DNA from: an uncultured Flavobacteriaceae bacterium | Lineage (GTDB): Bacteria > Bacteroidota > Bacteroidia > Flavobacteriales > Flavobacteriaceae | Direction: 5' to 3' | NCBI GenBank assembly: GCA_947494205.1 | Contig: CANLUH010000005.1 | Coordinates: 124,001 to 188,000 of the forward strand | DNA: 64,000 bases | Shown here: positions 9,173-20,179 of the stretch, one piece after another | Layout: each line of letters opens with the position of its first letter | How positions within the stretch are numbered: the stretch's first letter is position 1 | Position numbers and translations under genes: made by a program | Notes under the pieces: generated by a model | The model's input: the letters and a program-made list of their open reading frames with translations, nothing else | Told to the model about the DNA's origin: nothing | Database searches by the model: none

Positions 9173-10828
9173 ATGAAGCATTTAAAAACACCGTATCTTT
9201 ACAACTTAAAAGACCAAAATTGTATGCCAACAGACTGTATTTCGTTTAAAAATACTGGATATTTTTCCGAATTAATATGTGATTATTTAGCTGAAAACGA
9301 TAGTTTAAAGCCTTTTTACAATAAGTTTCCTAAACTAGAAACATTTAAAGCTCAGATAGAAGAAAAACAAAATATGTTTTCTGAACAAACACGATTGGTT
9401 TTATCTAATGCTTTACTAGAACAATATAAAAACGTTTCTATTTCCGAAGCTACTAAAACGAATATTGAATCCTTAAAGCAAAACAATACATTTACTGTAA
9501 CAACAGGACATCAATTAAACCTATTTACAGGACCATTATATTTTTTACATAAAATTGTCTCTACAATAAATTTAGCGAAAACATTACAAAAAGCCTACCC
9601 AGAACAACATTTTGTACCTGTGTATTGGATGGCGACAGAAGATCATGATTTCGAAGAAATAAATTATTTTAATTTCAACGGAAAAAAAATACGATGGAAT
9701 AAAGAAGCTAGTGGAGCAGTAGGCGAATTACAAACAGAAGGATTAGAAGGTGTTTTTAATCTGTTTTCTAAAGAATTAGGATTAGGACGCAATGCAGACA
9801 GACTTCGCGAACTATTTAAAAACGCTTATGTAAAGCACAATAACCTTGCAGAAGCAACATTATATTTAGCAAACGAATTATTTAAAACCTATGGTTTAGT
9901 TATCGTAGATGCTAATGTTAAAGCATTAAAAGAAGTGTTTATTCCGCAGATAAAACAAGAATTAAAAACACAAAGTGGATTTAATACTGTTTTAAAAACT
10001 AATGCAAAGATAGAAGCTATTGAAAACAAAACGTATCCTATTCAAGTAAACCCTAGAGAAATTAATTTCTTCTACATTACCAACAATCTAAGAGAACGTA
10101 TTGTTTTAGAAGAGAATACATATAAAGTACTGAACACAGACATTGTTTGGGATGAAAAAGCACTTATAGAAGAAGTAGAATCGCATCCAGAACGTTTTTC
10201 GCCAAACGTAATATTAAGACCATTATATCAAGAAGTTATTTTGCCTAATTTATGTTACATTGGCGGTGGCGGAGAATTAGCCTATTGGTTCCAATTACAA
10301 GATAATTTTAAAGTGAATGGTGTTGTGTTTCCTATACTATTACTACGTAATTCAGTATTAATAAAAACAGAACAACAATCTAAAAAGTTACAACAACTTA
10401 ATATTACTAACCAAGATTTATTTTTAAAGCGAGACACTTTTATAAATAAAAAAGTAAGAGAAATATCTAATATAAATATCGACTTTTCAGAACAAGAAAC
10501 ACATTTAAAAAAACAGTTCGAAGCGTTATATAAGTTAGCAGAACAAACCGATAAATCTTTTGTTGGAGCAGTAGCAGCACAAGAAAAAAAGCAACTAAAA
10601 GGTATAAAACATTTAGAAAAGCGATTGCTAAAAGCACAAAAACGTAAATTAAAAGATCACGTAACTAGAATTACCGAATTACAGACGCAGTTATTCCCTA
10701 ACCAAAGTTTACAAGAACGTAATACTAATTTCTCGCAACTGTACTTAGAATATGGCGAAGAATTAATACCAAAGCTAATAGAAAATCTAGACCCATTAAA
10801 GGGTGAATTTATGGTGTTAACATTTTAG
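9173..10828 (+). CDS. bshC: Bacillithiol biosynthesis cysteine-adding enzyme BshC
   Basis: A 551-aa protein of normal BshC length. It is proposed to join cysteine to GlcN-malate in the last step of bacillithiol synthesis, in the cytoplasm. Recognisable family segments are the nucleotide-binding-like core TVTTGHQLNLFTGPLYFLHKI (about 108-128), PVYWMATEDHDFEEIN and LCYIGGGGELAYW. The C-terminal third is a lysine-rich coiled coil (about 470-525), as in the B. subtilis enzyme. bshA and bshB are not in the window, which is usual because the pathway genes are scattered. Confidence 0.93.
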   Translation: MKHLKTPYLYNLKDQNCMPTDCISFKNTGYFSELICDYLAENDSLKPFYNKFPKLETFKAQIEEKQNMFSEQTRLVLSNALLEQYKNVSISEATKTNIESLKQNNTFTVTTGHQLNLFTGPLYFLHKIVSTINLAKTLQKAYPEQHFVPVYWMATEDHDFEEINYFNFNGKKIRWNKEASGAVGELQTEGLEGVFNLFSKELGLGRNADRLRELFKNAYVKHNNLAEATLYLANELFKTYGLVIVDANVKALKEVFIPQIKQELKTQSGFNTVLKTNAKIEAIENKTYPIQVNPREINFFYITNNLRERIVLEENTYKVLNTDIVWDEKALIEEVESHPERFSPNVILRPLYQEVILPNLCYIGGGGELAYWFQLQDNFKVNGVVFPILLLRNSVLIKTEQQSKKLQQLNITNQDLFLKRDTFINKKVREISNINIDFSEQETHLKKQFEALYKLAEQTDKSFVGAVAAQEKKQLKGIKHLEKRLLKAQKRKLKDHVTRITELQTQLFPNQSLQERNTNFSQLYLEYGEELIPKLIENLDPLKGEFMVLTF

Positions 10829-10836
10829 AAAAAAAG

Positions 10837-10869
10837 TTTGCAAATCGTGATACGTAATTATTACTTTTG
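10837..10869 (+). promoter_or_regulatory. Promoter of guaA, nearly leaderless
   Basis: A TTTG at 10837-10840, a 21-base spacer and TACTTTTG at 10862-10869 match the Bacteroidota -33/-7 promoter. The guaA ATG is only 3 bases after the -7 element, so transcription may begin at or very near the start codon. Confidence 0.65.
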
Positions 10870-10872
10870 CGT

Positions 10873-12408
10873 ATGCAACACGACAAGATTTTAATTTTAG
10901 ATTTCGGATCGCAATACACACAACTAATTGCGCGTAGAGTTAGAGAACTTAACATCTATTCCGAAATACACCCATTCAACAAAATACCAACAGAACTATC
11001 AGAATATAAGGCAGTTATTCTTTCGGGAAGCCCAATGTCTGTACGTTCGGAAGACGCATTTCATCCAGACTTAAAAGGATTAAGAGGAGAAAAGCCAATG
11101 TTAGCCGTTTGTTATGGTGCACAATATTTAGCGCACTTTTCTGGAGGAGAAGTAGCAGAATCTAACACCAGAGAATACGGTAGAGCAAACTTAAGTTATG
11201 TAAAAGAAGGCGAAACTTTTTTTAAAGGTATAACAGAAGGCAGTCAAGTATGGATGAGCCATAGCGATACCATAAAGACTTTACCAACCAACGGACAATT
11301 ATTAGCAAGTACACACGATGTAAAAAATGCAGCCTTTAAAATAGAAGGCGAAACCACTTATGCTATACAATTCCACCCAGAAGTATACCACTCTACAGAT
11401 GGAAAACAACTATTAGAAAACTTTTTAGTAGACATAGCAAATGTAAATCCAGATTGGACACCAGACAGTTTTGTAGAAGAAACTGTAGACGGATTAAAAG
11501 CACAATTAGGAGACGATAAAGTAGTATTAGGCCTATCTGGAGGAGTAGACTCTAGTGTAGCAGCCATGCTATTACACAAAGCCATTGGCGAAAACCTATA
11601 CTGCATATTTGTTAACAACGGGCTATTACGAAAAGACGAATTTTCTCAAGTACTAGAACAATATAAAGGCATGGGGCTTAACGTAAAAGGCGTTGATGCA
11701 TCCAAACGTTTTTTAGACGCTTTAGCAGGACTTAGTGATCCAGAATTAAAACGAAAAGCTATCGGTCGTGTATTTATAGAAGTATTCGATGACGAAGCCA
11801 ACCAAATAGAAAACGTAAAATGGCTGGCACAAGGCACGATATATCCAGACGTAATAGAAAGTGTATCTGCAACAGGAGGCCCAAGTGCAACTATAAAAAG
11901 TCATCATAATGTTGGCGGGTTGCCAGACTTTATGAAACTAAAAATTGTAGAGCCATTAAAAGCCCTATTTAAAGATGAAGTTCGTAGAGTAGGAGCCTCA
12001 ATGGGTATGGAACAACAACTATTAGGACGTCACCCGTTTCCAGGACCAGGATTAGCCATTAGAATACTTGGAGATATTACTTCAGAAAAAGTTCGTATTT
12101 TGCAAGAAGTTGATGCCGTGTTTATTAACGGATTAAAAGACGCAGGATTGTACGACAAAGTATGGCAAGCCGGTGCTATTTTATTACCAGTAAATAGCGT
12201 AGGTGTTATGGGAGACGAAAGAACTTACGAAAAATGTGTCGCGTTAAGAGCAGTAGAAAGTACGGATGGTATGACGGCCGATTGGGTAAACCTACCATAC
12301 GAGTTTTTGCAAAAAACCTCTAACGATATCATTAATAAAGTAAAAGGAGTTAACAGAGTTGTTTACGACATAAGCTCTAAGCCACCAGCAACAATAGAGT
12401 GGGAATAA
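10873..12408 (+). CDS. guaA: GMP synthase (glutamine-hydrolysing)
   Basis: Converts XMP to GMP with ATP and glutamine-derived ammonia. The 511-aa protein has the class I glutamine amidotransferase domain (Cys80 in [11 protein letters not shown], His/Glu in QFHPEVYHS), then the ATP-pyrophosphatase domain with the P-loop [13 protein letters not shown], and the dimerisation domain ending in PPATIEWE. The ATG at 10873 is the family start ([17 protein letters not shown]). An upstream in-frame TTG falls inside the promoter. It is the second nucleotide-synthesis gene of the region, together with pyrG downstream. Confidence 0.97.
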   Translation: MQHDKILILDFGSQYTQLIARRVRELNIYSEIHPFNKIPTELSEYKAVILSGSPMSVRSEDAFHPDLKGLRGEKPMLAVCYGAQYLAHFSGGEVAESNTREYGRANLSYVKEGETFFKGITEGSQVWMSHSDTIKTLPTNGQLLASTHDVKNAAFKIEGETTYAIQFHPEVYHSTDGKQLLENFLVDIANVNPDWTPDSFVEETVDGLKAQLGDDKVVLGLSGGVDSSVAAMLLHKAIGENLYCIFVNNGLLRKDEFSQVLEQYKGMGLNVKGVDASKRFLDALAGLSDPELKRKAIGRVFIEVFDDEANQIENVKWLAQGTIYPDVIESVSATGGPSATIKSHHNVGGLPDFMKLKIVEPLKALFKDEVRRVGASMGMEQQLLGRHPFPGPGLAIRILGDITSEKVRILQEVDAVFINGLKDAGLYDKVWQAGAILLPVNSVGVMGDERTYEKCVALRAVESTDGMTADWVNLPYEFLQKTSNDIINKVKGVNRVVYDISSKPPATIEWE

Positions 12409-12430
12409 ACCACTATTAAAAATAATTTGA

Positions 12431-12505
12431 GCGTTCCCCAGAGGGTCGGGCTTTCCCGGCTCACTCTCTGCGAGGAGTTCAAACAAACCGCTCAATCCCT
12501 AACGC
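12431..12505 (+). repeat. Dispersed REP-like palindromic element, copy 1
   Basis: A GC-rich island in an AT-rich spacer. It starts GCGTTCCCCAGAGGGTCGGG and ends CCCTAACGC, with arms that pair (TTGAGCG at 12427 and CGCTCAA at 12489). A CGGG-ACAA-CCCG hairpin follows at 12504-12518. The ends match the element at 27863-27949 in reverse orientation. No coding capacity. The rest of the 260-base gap (12506-12668) is plain AT-rich leader before the LysM gene. Confidence 0.7.
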
Positions 12506-12668
12506 GGGACAACCCGTTAAGATTGAGTATTAAAAATAAAATAAGTACTGTTTCGTTAAAATGGTATAGCTTTTGTTTTTAATAGACTAGAATATCATTT
12601 ACGATTATAGAAAACCTACAATTAATACCCTATAATCCTAAATATAACTTTTGAACGTATAAAAGTAT

Positions 12669-14654
12669 ATGAAGAAAATAATTTACATTTTAGTATTAGT
12701 ACTAAGTTTCAGTTGTGCATCTACCCAAGCGCAAAACTATAAAACTCACAAAGTACAACGTGGGGAAACCGTAGAATCTATAGCCAAAGCCTATAACATA
12801 TCTACAAGTACAATCTATAAATTAAATCCAGACTCTAAAAAGAAACTAAAACCAAATTCGGTTTTAATACTACCAGAGCCAAAAACAACAACAGCATCAG
12901 GTTCAAAAGTAACAGTAACAAAAGAATTAACAGGCTTTAAAAAACATAAAGTAAAGCGTAAAGAAACATTATATAGCTTATCTAAAAAGTATGATGTTAC
13001 ACAAGACGAGATTAAAAAACATAATAAATTTCTATACGCCAATAATTTAAGAAAAGGCGATCGATTAGAAATTCCAGTATACAAAATCATTACTAAAGTA
13101 GAAGAAGTAACAGAAACAACAAAGCAATATACTGTACAACCAAAAGAAGGGAAATGGCGTATAGCTTATAAGTTTGGAATTACTGTAGCTGAATTAGAAG
13201 CATTAAACCCAGATATGCCAGCCGTATTACAACCAGGGCAAACAATAAAAGTACCAAATCTAGAAAAAGATACTATTAAGCAAGTAGATAACACCTATAG
13301 CTATTATACAGTATTACCAAAAGAAGGATTTTACAGAATAAAAGTAAAAACAGGAGCAGATAAAGACATGCTAGAAAAGCTTAATCCTGCATTGGCAGAA
13401 ACAGGATTAAAAGAAGGTATGATTTTAAAAATACCATTCAATAGTCAATTTATAACAGACGAAGCAGTAACAAATACTACAGATATTATAACGACTTCTA
13501 CAGATACTATTGTAGAGCAAGTAGATGGAACAATAAAAAGCTTCGATCAATTATCTGGTAAAATGATAGATACAGATGCCAAGCGTATTGCTATTATGTT
13601 ACCATTTAAATTAAATAAAGTAAATGTAGATTCTGTAGCAGATACCAAAGCATTTATAAAAAGAGATTTATCAGCTAAAATATCACTAGACTTTTATTCA
13701 GGAGCGTTAATTGCCTTAGACTCTTTACAAAAACTAGGTGTTAATTTAGAAGTAGACGTTTACGATACTAAAAACATGAAGAGTGAATTAAATTCTATTC
13801 TAAGAGAAAACGATTTTAGTACAACAAATGCAGTTATTGGTCCACTAATGGCAGATAATTTTAATACAGTAGCATCAGCTTTAGAAAATAAAAATGTAAT
13901 AGCAGTATCTCCTATAATAAAGAAAGTAAACATAGGAAATAATGTTTTTCAATCAAGACCATCAGATGAGGCTTTAAAAAATAAAATTATTTCACATTTC
14001 AAAGCAGATTCAACAGCCAATATTGTTATTGTAACAGATATTAAAAACAAAGTAGCAAGTACAACGTTTAAAAATCAATTTAAAGGAGCAACACTAGTAA
14101 CTTCTAGAACAGATAGAAAAACTAAAAAAGATGCCTATTATGTATTCGAGCAAGATTTAGTTAGTGTTTTAAAACCAGGAAAAAATGTAGTGTTCTTACA
14201 AACAAAAGACGACGGTTATGTTTCTAATGTCTCTAGTATATTAAACTCATTAATAACAGATGATCTTAAAATAATACTAGCAACAACAGATAAAAGTAAA
14301 GCATTCGATGATGAAGATGTGTCTAACGATCATTTATCTAACCTTAGTTTTACTTTTCCTTCAGTATCTAAAATGATAAATGTAGAAGGTGAAAATAGTT
14401 TTGTAAATCTGTATAAATCTAAATATAAAGAAACACCAAATGCTTATGCAGTAAGAGGTTTCGATGTTACTATGGATGTTGTTTTACGATTAGTAACCTC
14501 AGAGAATTTACCACAATCTGTAGAAGACGCACCATTAACAGCTTATGTAGAAAACAAATTTGGCTACAAAAAGAAAACGTTTGGTGGTTATTATAACGAT
14601 ACAGTGTATTTAGTACAATACAAAGACTTAATGATTGTTGAGGTTAAGCAATAA
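12669..14654 (+). CDS. Exported LysM protein with periplasmic-binding-like C-terminal domain
   Basis: A 661-aa protein with a signal peptide (MKKIIYILVLVLSFSCAS; the Cys suggests a lipoprotein). Four LysM-type modules follow at about 24-70, 93-136, 154-198 and 216-257. The first two are canonical (HKVQRGETVESIAKAYNIS, HKVKRKETLYSLSKKYDVT) and the last two diverged. Residues about 300-645 resemble a type I periplasmic-binding fold (RIAIMLPFKLN ... VIGPLMADNF). LysM domains bind peptidoglycan, so the protein probably sits at the cell wall and senses or binds a ligand. It precedes two small genes at short spacing and may share their transcript. Confidence 0.8.
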   Translation: MKKIIYILVLVLSFSCASTQAQNYKTHKVQRGETVESIAKAYNISTSTIYKLNPDSKKKLKPNSVLILPEPKTTTASGSKVTVTKELTGFKKHKVKRKETLYSLSKKYDVTQDEIKKHNKFLYANNLRKGDRLEIPVYKIITKVEEVTETTKQYTVQPKEGKWRIAYKFGITVAELEALNPDMPAVLQPGQTIKVPNLEKDTIKQVDNTYSYYTVLPKEGFYRIKVKTGADKDMLEKLNPALAETGLKEGMILKIPFNSQFITDEAVTNTTDIITTSTDTIVEQVDGTIKSFDQLSGKMIDTDAKRIAIMLPFKLNKVNVDSVADTKAFIKRDLSAKISLDFYSGALIALDSLQKLGVNLEVDVYDTKNMKSELNSILRENDFSTTNAVIGPLMADNFNTVASALENKNVIAVSPIIKKVNIGNNVFQSRPSDEALKNKIISHFKADSTANIVIVTDIKNKVASTTFKNQFKGATLVTSRTDRKTKKDAYYVFEQDLVSVLKPGKNVVFLQTKDDGYVSNVSSILNSLITDDLKIILATTDKSKAFDDEDVSNDHLSNLSFTFPSVSKMINVEGENSFVNLYKSKYKETPNAYAVRGFDVTMDVVLRLVTSENLPQSVEDAPLTAYVENKFGYKKKTFGGYYNDTVYLVQYKDLMIVEVKQ

Positions 14655-14705
14655 TTGGTAAAATACTGTCGTTATAAGTGTTTGGGAATTTAAAATATTA
14701 AAAAC

Positions 14706-15239
14706 ATGTACAAACTACTTATATTTTGCTTCGGTCTTTTGCTTTTTCAAGGCGATAAAACAGAATTTTCTTGGAATGAAAATACAAAGTTAACATGGAA
14801 AGATTTTCAAGGAAAACCTAACCTTAACTCAGATGCAGTTGCAGTAACAGCCTCAGGAATTACATTTAGTTATTCAATAAAAAAAACAGAAACAAGAGTT
14901 ATTAGTTTTAAAACGCTAATAAAAGCAGATTTTTATCCAGAACACTCATGGTGTAAAAAAGGAGAAGTAGATGATCATGTATTAGGACATGAACAGTTGC
15001 ATTTCGATATTACCGAATTACACGCTAGACTATTTAAACAAAAAGTAGCAAGATTAAAACCCTCTAATACAGTTGCAGAACAATTACAACGTTACCATAA
15101 AGAAATAGACGAAGCATTAGAAAAAATGCAAAGTGAATACGATAACGAAAGTAATTACTCTATAAATAAAGAAGGACAAGCCCTTTGGAAAGACTATGTA
15201 GAAAAAGAATTAAAACGACTACATAAATACAAATCATAA
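14706..15239 (+). CDS. DUF922-type putative secreted zinc protease
   Basis: A 177-aa protein with a hydrophobic N-terminal signal (MYKLLIFCFGLLLFQG). The central region carries GHEQLHFDI, an HExxH zinc-protease signature (about residues 97-101), and the preceding WKDFQGKPN motif typical of DUF922 proteins. The substrate is unknown. It lies 51 bases after the LysM gene and 8 bases before the next gene, suggesting one transcription unit. Confidence 0.75.
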   Translation: MYKLLIFCFGLLLFQGDKTEFSWNENTKLTWKDFQGKPNLNSDAVAVTASGITFSYSIKKTETRVISFKTLIKADFYPEHSWCKKGEVDDHVLGHEQLHFDITELHARLFKQKVARLKPSNTVAEQLQRYHKEIDEALEKMQSEYDNESNYSINKEGQALWKDYVEKELKRLHKYKS

Positions 15240-15247
15240 CCTATAAA

Positions 15248-15481
15248 ATGCTTCAACCAGATCGTAATTTTTTAATAAAATTGGCACATACTAAAATGCC
15301 TTATGGTAAATATAAAGACCGTTATTTAATAGATTTACCAGAATATTATGTAGTATGGTATCACGGGAAAGGATTCCCTAAAGGAAAACTGGGCGAAATG
15401 TTAGAAACAGTATATACGTTAAAACTAAACGGACTAGAAGAATTAGTTAGAAATATTCAGCGAAACTTCCCAAAAGTATAG
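15248..15481 (+). CDS. DUF3820-family small protein
   Basis: A 77-aa protein with the family signature MPYGKYKDRYLIDLPEYYVVWY and a GKL.E.L...Y.LK.NGL segment. DUF3820 proteins are small cytoplasmic proteins of unconfirmed function; a nucleic-acid link has been suggested only by context. It starts 8 bases after the DUF922 gene and is probably cotranscribed with it. Confidence 0.75.
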   Translation: MLQPDRNFLIKLAHTKMPYGKYKDRYLIDLPEYYVVWYHGKGFPKGKLGEMLETVYTLKLNGLEELVRNIQRNFPKV

Positions 15482-15538
15482 CCAAAACTAGACGATAAAT
15501 TAATCCTAATTTACCACAAAGATTTCAACTTAAAATTG

Positions 15539-15546
15539 TAAATTTG
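15539..15546 (+). promoter_or_regulatory. -7 element upstream of pyrG
   Basis: TAAATTTG matches TAnnTTTG and ends 20 bases before the pyrG ATG. No good -33 element was found at 19-21 bases. Confidence 0.45.
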
Positions 15547-15557
15547 CTCGCGTTTAA

Positions 15558-17210
<1,653 letters not shown>

Positions 17211-17298
17211 CGGATTGCTTTTTGATTTAGAGTAAAGCAAATACGTATTTATATAAAACTAACTCATGTCTTAAAGTAAATAAGACATCAAATAACAA

Positions 17299-19197
17299 AT
17301 GGAAGAAAAAAAACTAGATTTAAATACTATAATAGGGTTCGTGCTTATTTTTGGAATACTATTATTTATGATGTGGCAGCGTACACCAACGCCAGAGGAG
17401 CTTGCAGCAGAAGAAAAAGCTAAGCAAGAGCAAGTTGAAGCAGAACAACCAAAAGCAGCACTTACAGATAACGTAAAAGATGAGGTTTCAGAAATTCAGG
17501 CATTACCAGATTCTTTAAAAACAATAGCATTACAAAATAAATTTGGAGCATTTGCTTATTCTGAAGCATTACAAAATGTTAAAGAAGTAGCCATAGATAA
17601 TGGTGTTTTAGCATTAAAATTTAATCCAAAAGGAGGGCATATTTCTGAAGTTAAACTAACACAGTTTGTAGATTTCGATTCTATTCCTATTCACTTAGTA
17701 AAAGATAAAAATGCATCTTTTAATATTAATTTCGGAACAACAGATAGCCGAATTTTAAATACAAAAGACTTAACATTTCAACCAACAGTAACTAAAAATG
17801 GAGAAAATACTATAGTTTCTATGAAACTAAAAGTATCTGAGACTAAGTTTTTAGAATACAGATATGTTATTAAACCTAACGATTATATGGTAGACTTCAC
17901 CATTAAATCTCAAGGATTAAATGATGTTATTAATGGATCTCAAGCTATTAATTTAGATTGGTCTCAGAAAACAATTCGTCACGATCAAAGTGTCTCTTAC
18001 GAGAATCGTTACACACGTTTAACTTACCAGCATGATGGCGGTAAAATAGACAAGTTAGCTCAAGCTAGTGAAGATGAAGAAACAGAAGTAGACGTACAAT
18101 GGTTATCGTTTAGACAACACTTTTTTAGTTCGATTTTAGTAGCAGACAAACCTTTTAAAAGTGTCGCTTTAACATCTAAAGACTTAGTAGAAGACGATGA
18201 AATAGATACATTGTTTACAAAACAATTTTCTGCAAAAACAGCATTAGCGTTAAGCGGAAATGAGTTTAACGAAAACCTTAAGTTATTTTACGGTCCTACT
18301 GACAGTGAAGTCTTAAAAGGATACGAACATAACTTAGAAGAAAGTATTCCATTTGGTTGGGGGATTTTTGGATGGATAAATAAGTTTTTATTCATTCCAT
18401 TATTTGGTTTTTTAAGTTCGTTTTTACCTTATGGTATTGCTATTATAGTAATGACAGTGTTAATAAAATTAGCGATGTCTTTTGTACAATACAAGCAGTA
18501 TTTATCTCAAATGAAGATGAAAATTTTAAAACCAGAGTTAGACGCTATTCGTGAGAAACATAAAGACAATAAAATGAAAGCGCAGCAGGAAACTATGGCG
18601 TTACAAAATAAAGCAGGAGCAAGCCCGTTAAGTGGTTGTTTACCAGCATTTATACAAATGCCTGTATTCTATGCCTTATTTATGTTTTTCCCAACAGCAT
18701 TTGCATTACGTCAAAAAAGCTTCCTTTGGGCAGACGATTTATCATCTTACGATGTTGTAGCAGAATTACCATTTAGTATTCCATTATATGGAGATCACGT
18801 AAGTTTATTTCCAATATTGGCAGCCATAGCTATTTTCTTTTACATGAAAATGACAACAGGGCAACAATCTGCAATGTCGCAACCACAACAAGAAGGTATG
18901 CCAGACATGCAAAAAATGATGAAATACATGATTTACTTTGCGCCAATAATGATGTTAGTATTCTTTAATCAATATGCATCTGGGTTAAGTTTATACTACT
19001 TTGTTTCTAATTTAATTAGTATTGGTATTTTAATCGTAATAAAAAACTATGTACTAGATGAGAATAAAATTTTAGCGCAAATTCAGGAAAATAAGAAAAA
19101 GCCTAAAAAGGAAGGTAAGTTCCAAAGAAAAATGAAAGAGATGATGGAGCAAGCTGAGCAACAAAAACAAGCACAGCAAAAGAATAAAAAGAAGTAA
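17299..19197 (+). CDS. yidC: Membrane protein insertase YidC
   Basis: Inserts and folds inner-membrane proteins, alone or with SecYEG. The 632-aa protein has an N-terminal membrane anchor (IIGFVLIFGILLFMMW), a large periplasmic beta domain (about 60-350) and the conserved five-helix insertase core (about 355-600). The core includes LYGDHVSLFPILAAIAIFFYMKMTT and the FNQYASGLSLYYFVSNLIS helix. The C terminus is a Lys/Gln-rich cytoplasmic tail, which is common for ribosome contact. A terminator follows. Confidence 0.97.
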   Translation: MEEKKLDLNTIIGFVLIFGILLFMMWQRTPTPEELAAEEKAKQEQVEAEQPKAALTDNVKDEVSEIQALPDSLKTIALQNKFGAFAYSEALQNVKEVAIDNGVLALKFNPKGGHISEVKLTQFVDFDSIPIHLVKDKNASFNINFGTTDSRILNTKDLTFQPTVTKNGENTIVSMKLKVSETKFLEYRYVIKPNDYMVDFTIKSQGLNDVINGSQAINLDWSQKTIRHDQSVSYENRYTRLTYQHDGGKIDKLAQASEDEETEVDVQWLSFRQHFFSSILVADKPFKSVALTSKDLVEDDEIDTLFTKQFSAKTALALSGNEFNENLKLFYGPTDSEVLKGYEHNLEESIPFGWGIFGWINKFLFIPLFGFLSSFLPYGIAIIVMTVLIKLAMSFVQYKQYLSQMKMKILKPELDAIREKHKDNKMKAQQETMALQNKAGASPLSGCLPAFIQMPVFYALFMFFPTAFALRQKSFLWADDLSSYDVVAELPFSIPLYGDHVSLFPILAAIAIFFYMKMTTGQQSAMSQPQQEGMPDMQKMMKYMIYFAPIMMLVFFNQYASGLSLYYFVSNLISIGILIVIKNYVLDENKILAQIQENKKKPKKEGKFQRKMKEMMEQAEQQKQAQQKNKKK

Positions 19198-19212
19198 AAA
19201 AACAATAATTAT

Positions 19213-19256
19213 AAAAAAAGCTGTCGCACTATATTTAGTTTGGCAGCTTTTTTGTT
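19213..19256 (+). terminator. Rho-independent terminator after yidC
   Basis: AAAAAAGCTG pairs with CAGCTTTTTT around a loop of about 20 bases, with the T tract forming part of the stem and the tail. Confidence 0.85.
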
Positions 19257-19337
19257 TCTTATAAAAAGAAAAGACTCATTAATACTGAGCAATTTCATAG
19301 AGTAATTAACGTTAAAGAATTCATACAATTAAATAAA

Positions 19338-20063
19338 ATGAAGTCAATAAAAATTATAACCCTACTATTAATAAGTGTTATTACGTATTCGGTATCTGCG
19401 CAAAGCGTAAATCAATTTGATGCTAATGGTAAACGTCATGGTGTTTGGCGAAAAAACTTTGAAAAAACTAAAGTATTACGATACGAAGGAGCGTTTAATC
19501 ATGGTAAAGAAGTTGGTACTTTTAAGTTTTATAAAAAAATAGATAATAAGGCTGTATTAACTGCAACCCGTACATTTAATGCTAAAAATGATATTGCGGA
19601 AGTCAAATTTTTCTCTTCTAAAAAGAAATTAGTAAGTGAAGGAAAAATGAGAGGGAAAGTCTACATAGGAAAGTGGATATACTATCATAAAGGCGGATCA
19701 GTAATAATGACCGAAGAACATTATAATAACAAAGGAGAATTAGACGGAGCACGTAATACGTATTATAAAACTGGAAAAGTAGCAGAAAAAGCTTTTTATA
19801 AAAATGGACAACTAGAAGGAGAATCACTTTGGTATTCTGGTAATGGTAATGTATTAAGGAGTTATTTTTATGCAAAAGGACAGCTTAATGGTCCTGCAAA
19901 AACATACGATTTTAACGGTAATTTAGAATCTGAAGGTGTATACCAAAATAATAGAAAACACGGTATTTGGAGATTTTACAAGAATGGTAAATTTAAAGAA
20001 AAGAAAGATTTTACAAGGCGAAGTAAAAACCCTAAGTTAAAATACAATAAACAAAAACAGTAG
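19338..20063 (+). CDS. Exported MORN-variant repeat protein
   Basis: A 241-aa protein with a signal peptide (MKSIKIITLLLISVITYSVSAQ). Most of the mature chain is made of short repeats of the type NG...HG.W..Y..G....E..Y.NG, the MORN-like variant found in proteins often labelled YwqK-type antitoxins. Here the export signal makes a toxin-antitoxin role unlikely. The C terminus is very basic (FTRRSKNPKLKYNKQKQ). No operon partner. The function is unknown; an envelope location is inferred. Confidence 0.7.
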   Translation: MKSIKIITLLLISVITYSVSAQSVNQFDANGKRHGVWRKNFEKTKVLRYEGAFNHGKEVGTFKFYKKIDNKAVLTATRTFNAKNDIAEVKFFSSKKKLVSEGKMRGKVYIGKWIYYHKGGSVIMTEEHYNNKGELDGARNTYYKTGKVAEKAFYKNGQLEGESLWYSGNGNVLRSYFYAKGQLNGPAKTYDFNGNLESEGVYQNNRKHGIWRFYKNGKFKEKKDFTRRSKNPKLKYNKQKQ

Positions 20064-20070
20064 AATAAAA

Positions 20071-20104
20071 AAAGCCTCTCGAAAATCTTCAAGAGGCTTT
20101 TCTA
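20071..20104. terminator. Bidirectional terminator
   Basis: AAAGCCTCT / AGAGGCTTT stem with A and T tracts on either side, between the converging MORN-variant and FAS1 genes. Confidence 0.9.
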
Positions 20105-20179
20105 TTTAAAAGGACTTAGTTTGCTATTAACCGTATACAGAAGTGTATGCCTTTTAAATATATAACATGTTAGTTATTA

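Noticed and set aside
12431-12520. tRNA or structured RNA in the GC-rich island after guaA
   Set aside because: No cloverleaf or T-loop signature; its ends match the REP-like element at 27863-27949.
17213-17245. Terminator between pyrG and yidC
   Set aside because: TTGCTTT/AAAGCAA can pair, but no T tract follows on the plus strand.
19338-20063. Toxin-antitoxin antitoxin (YwqK type)
   Set aside because: The protein has an export signal and no toxin gene next to it; only the MORN-variant repeats are shared with that family.
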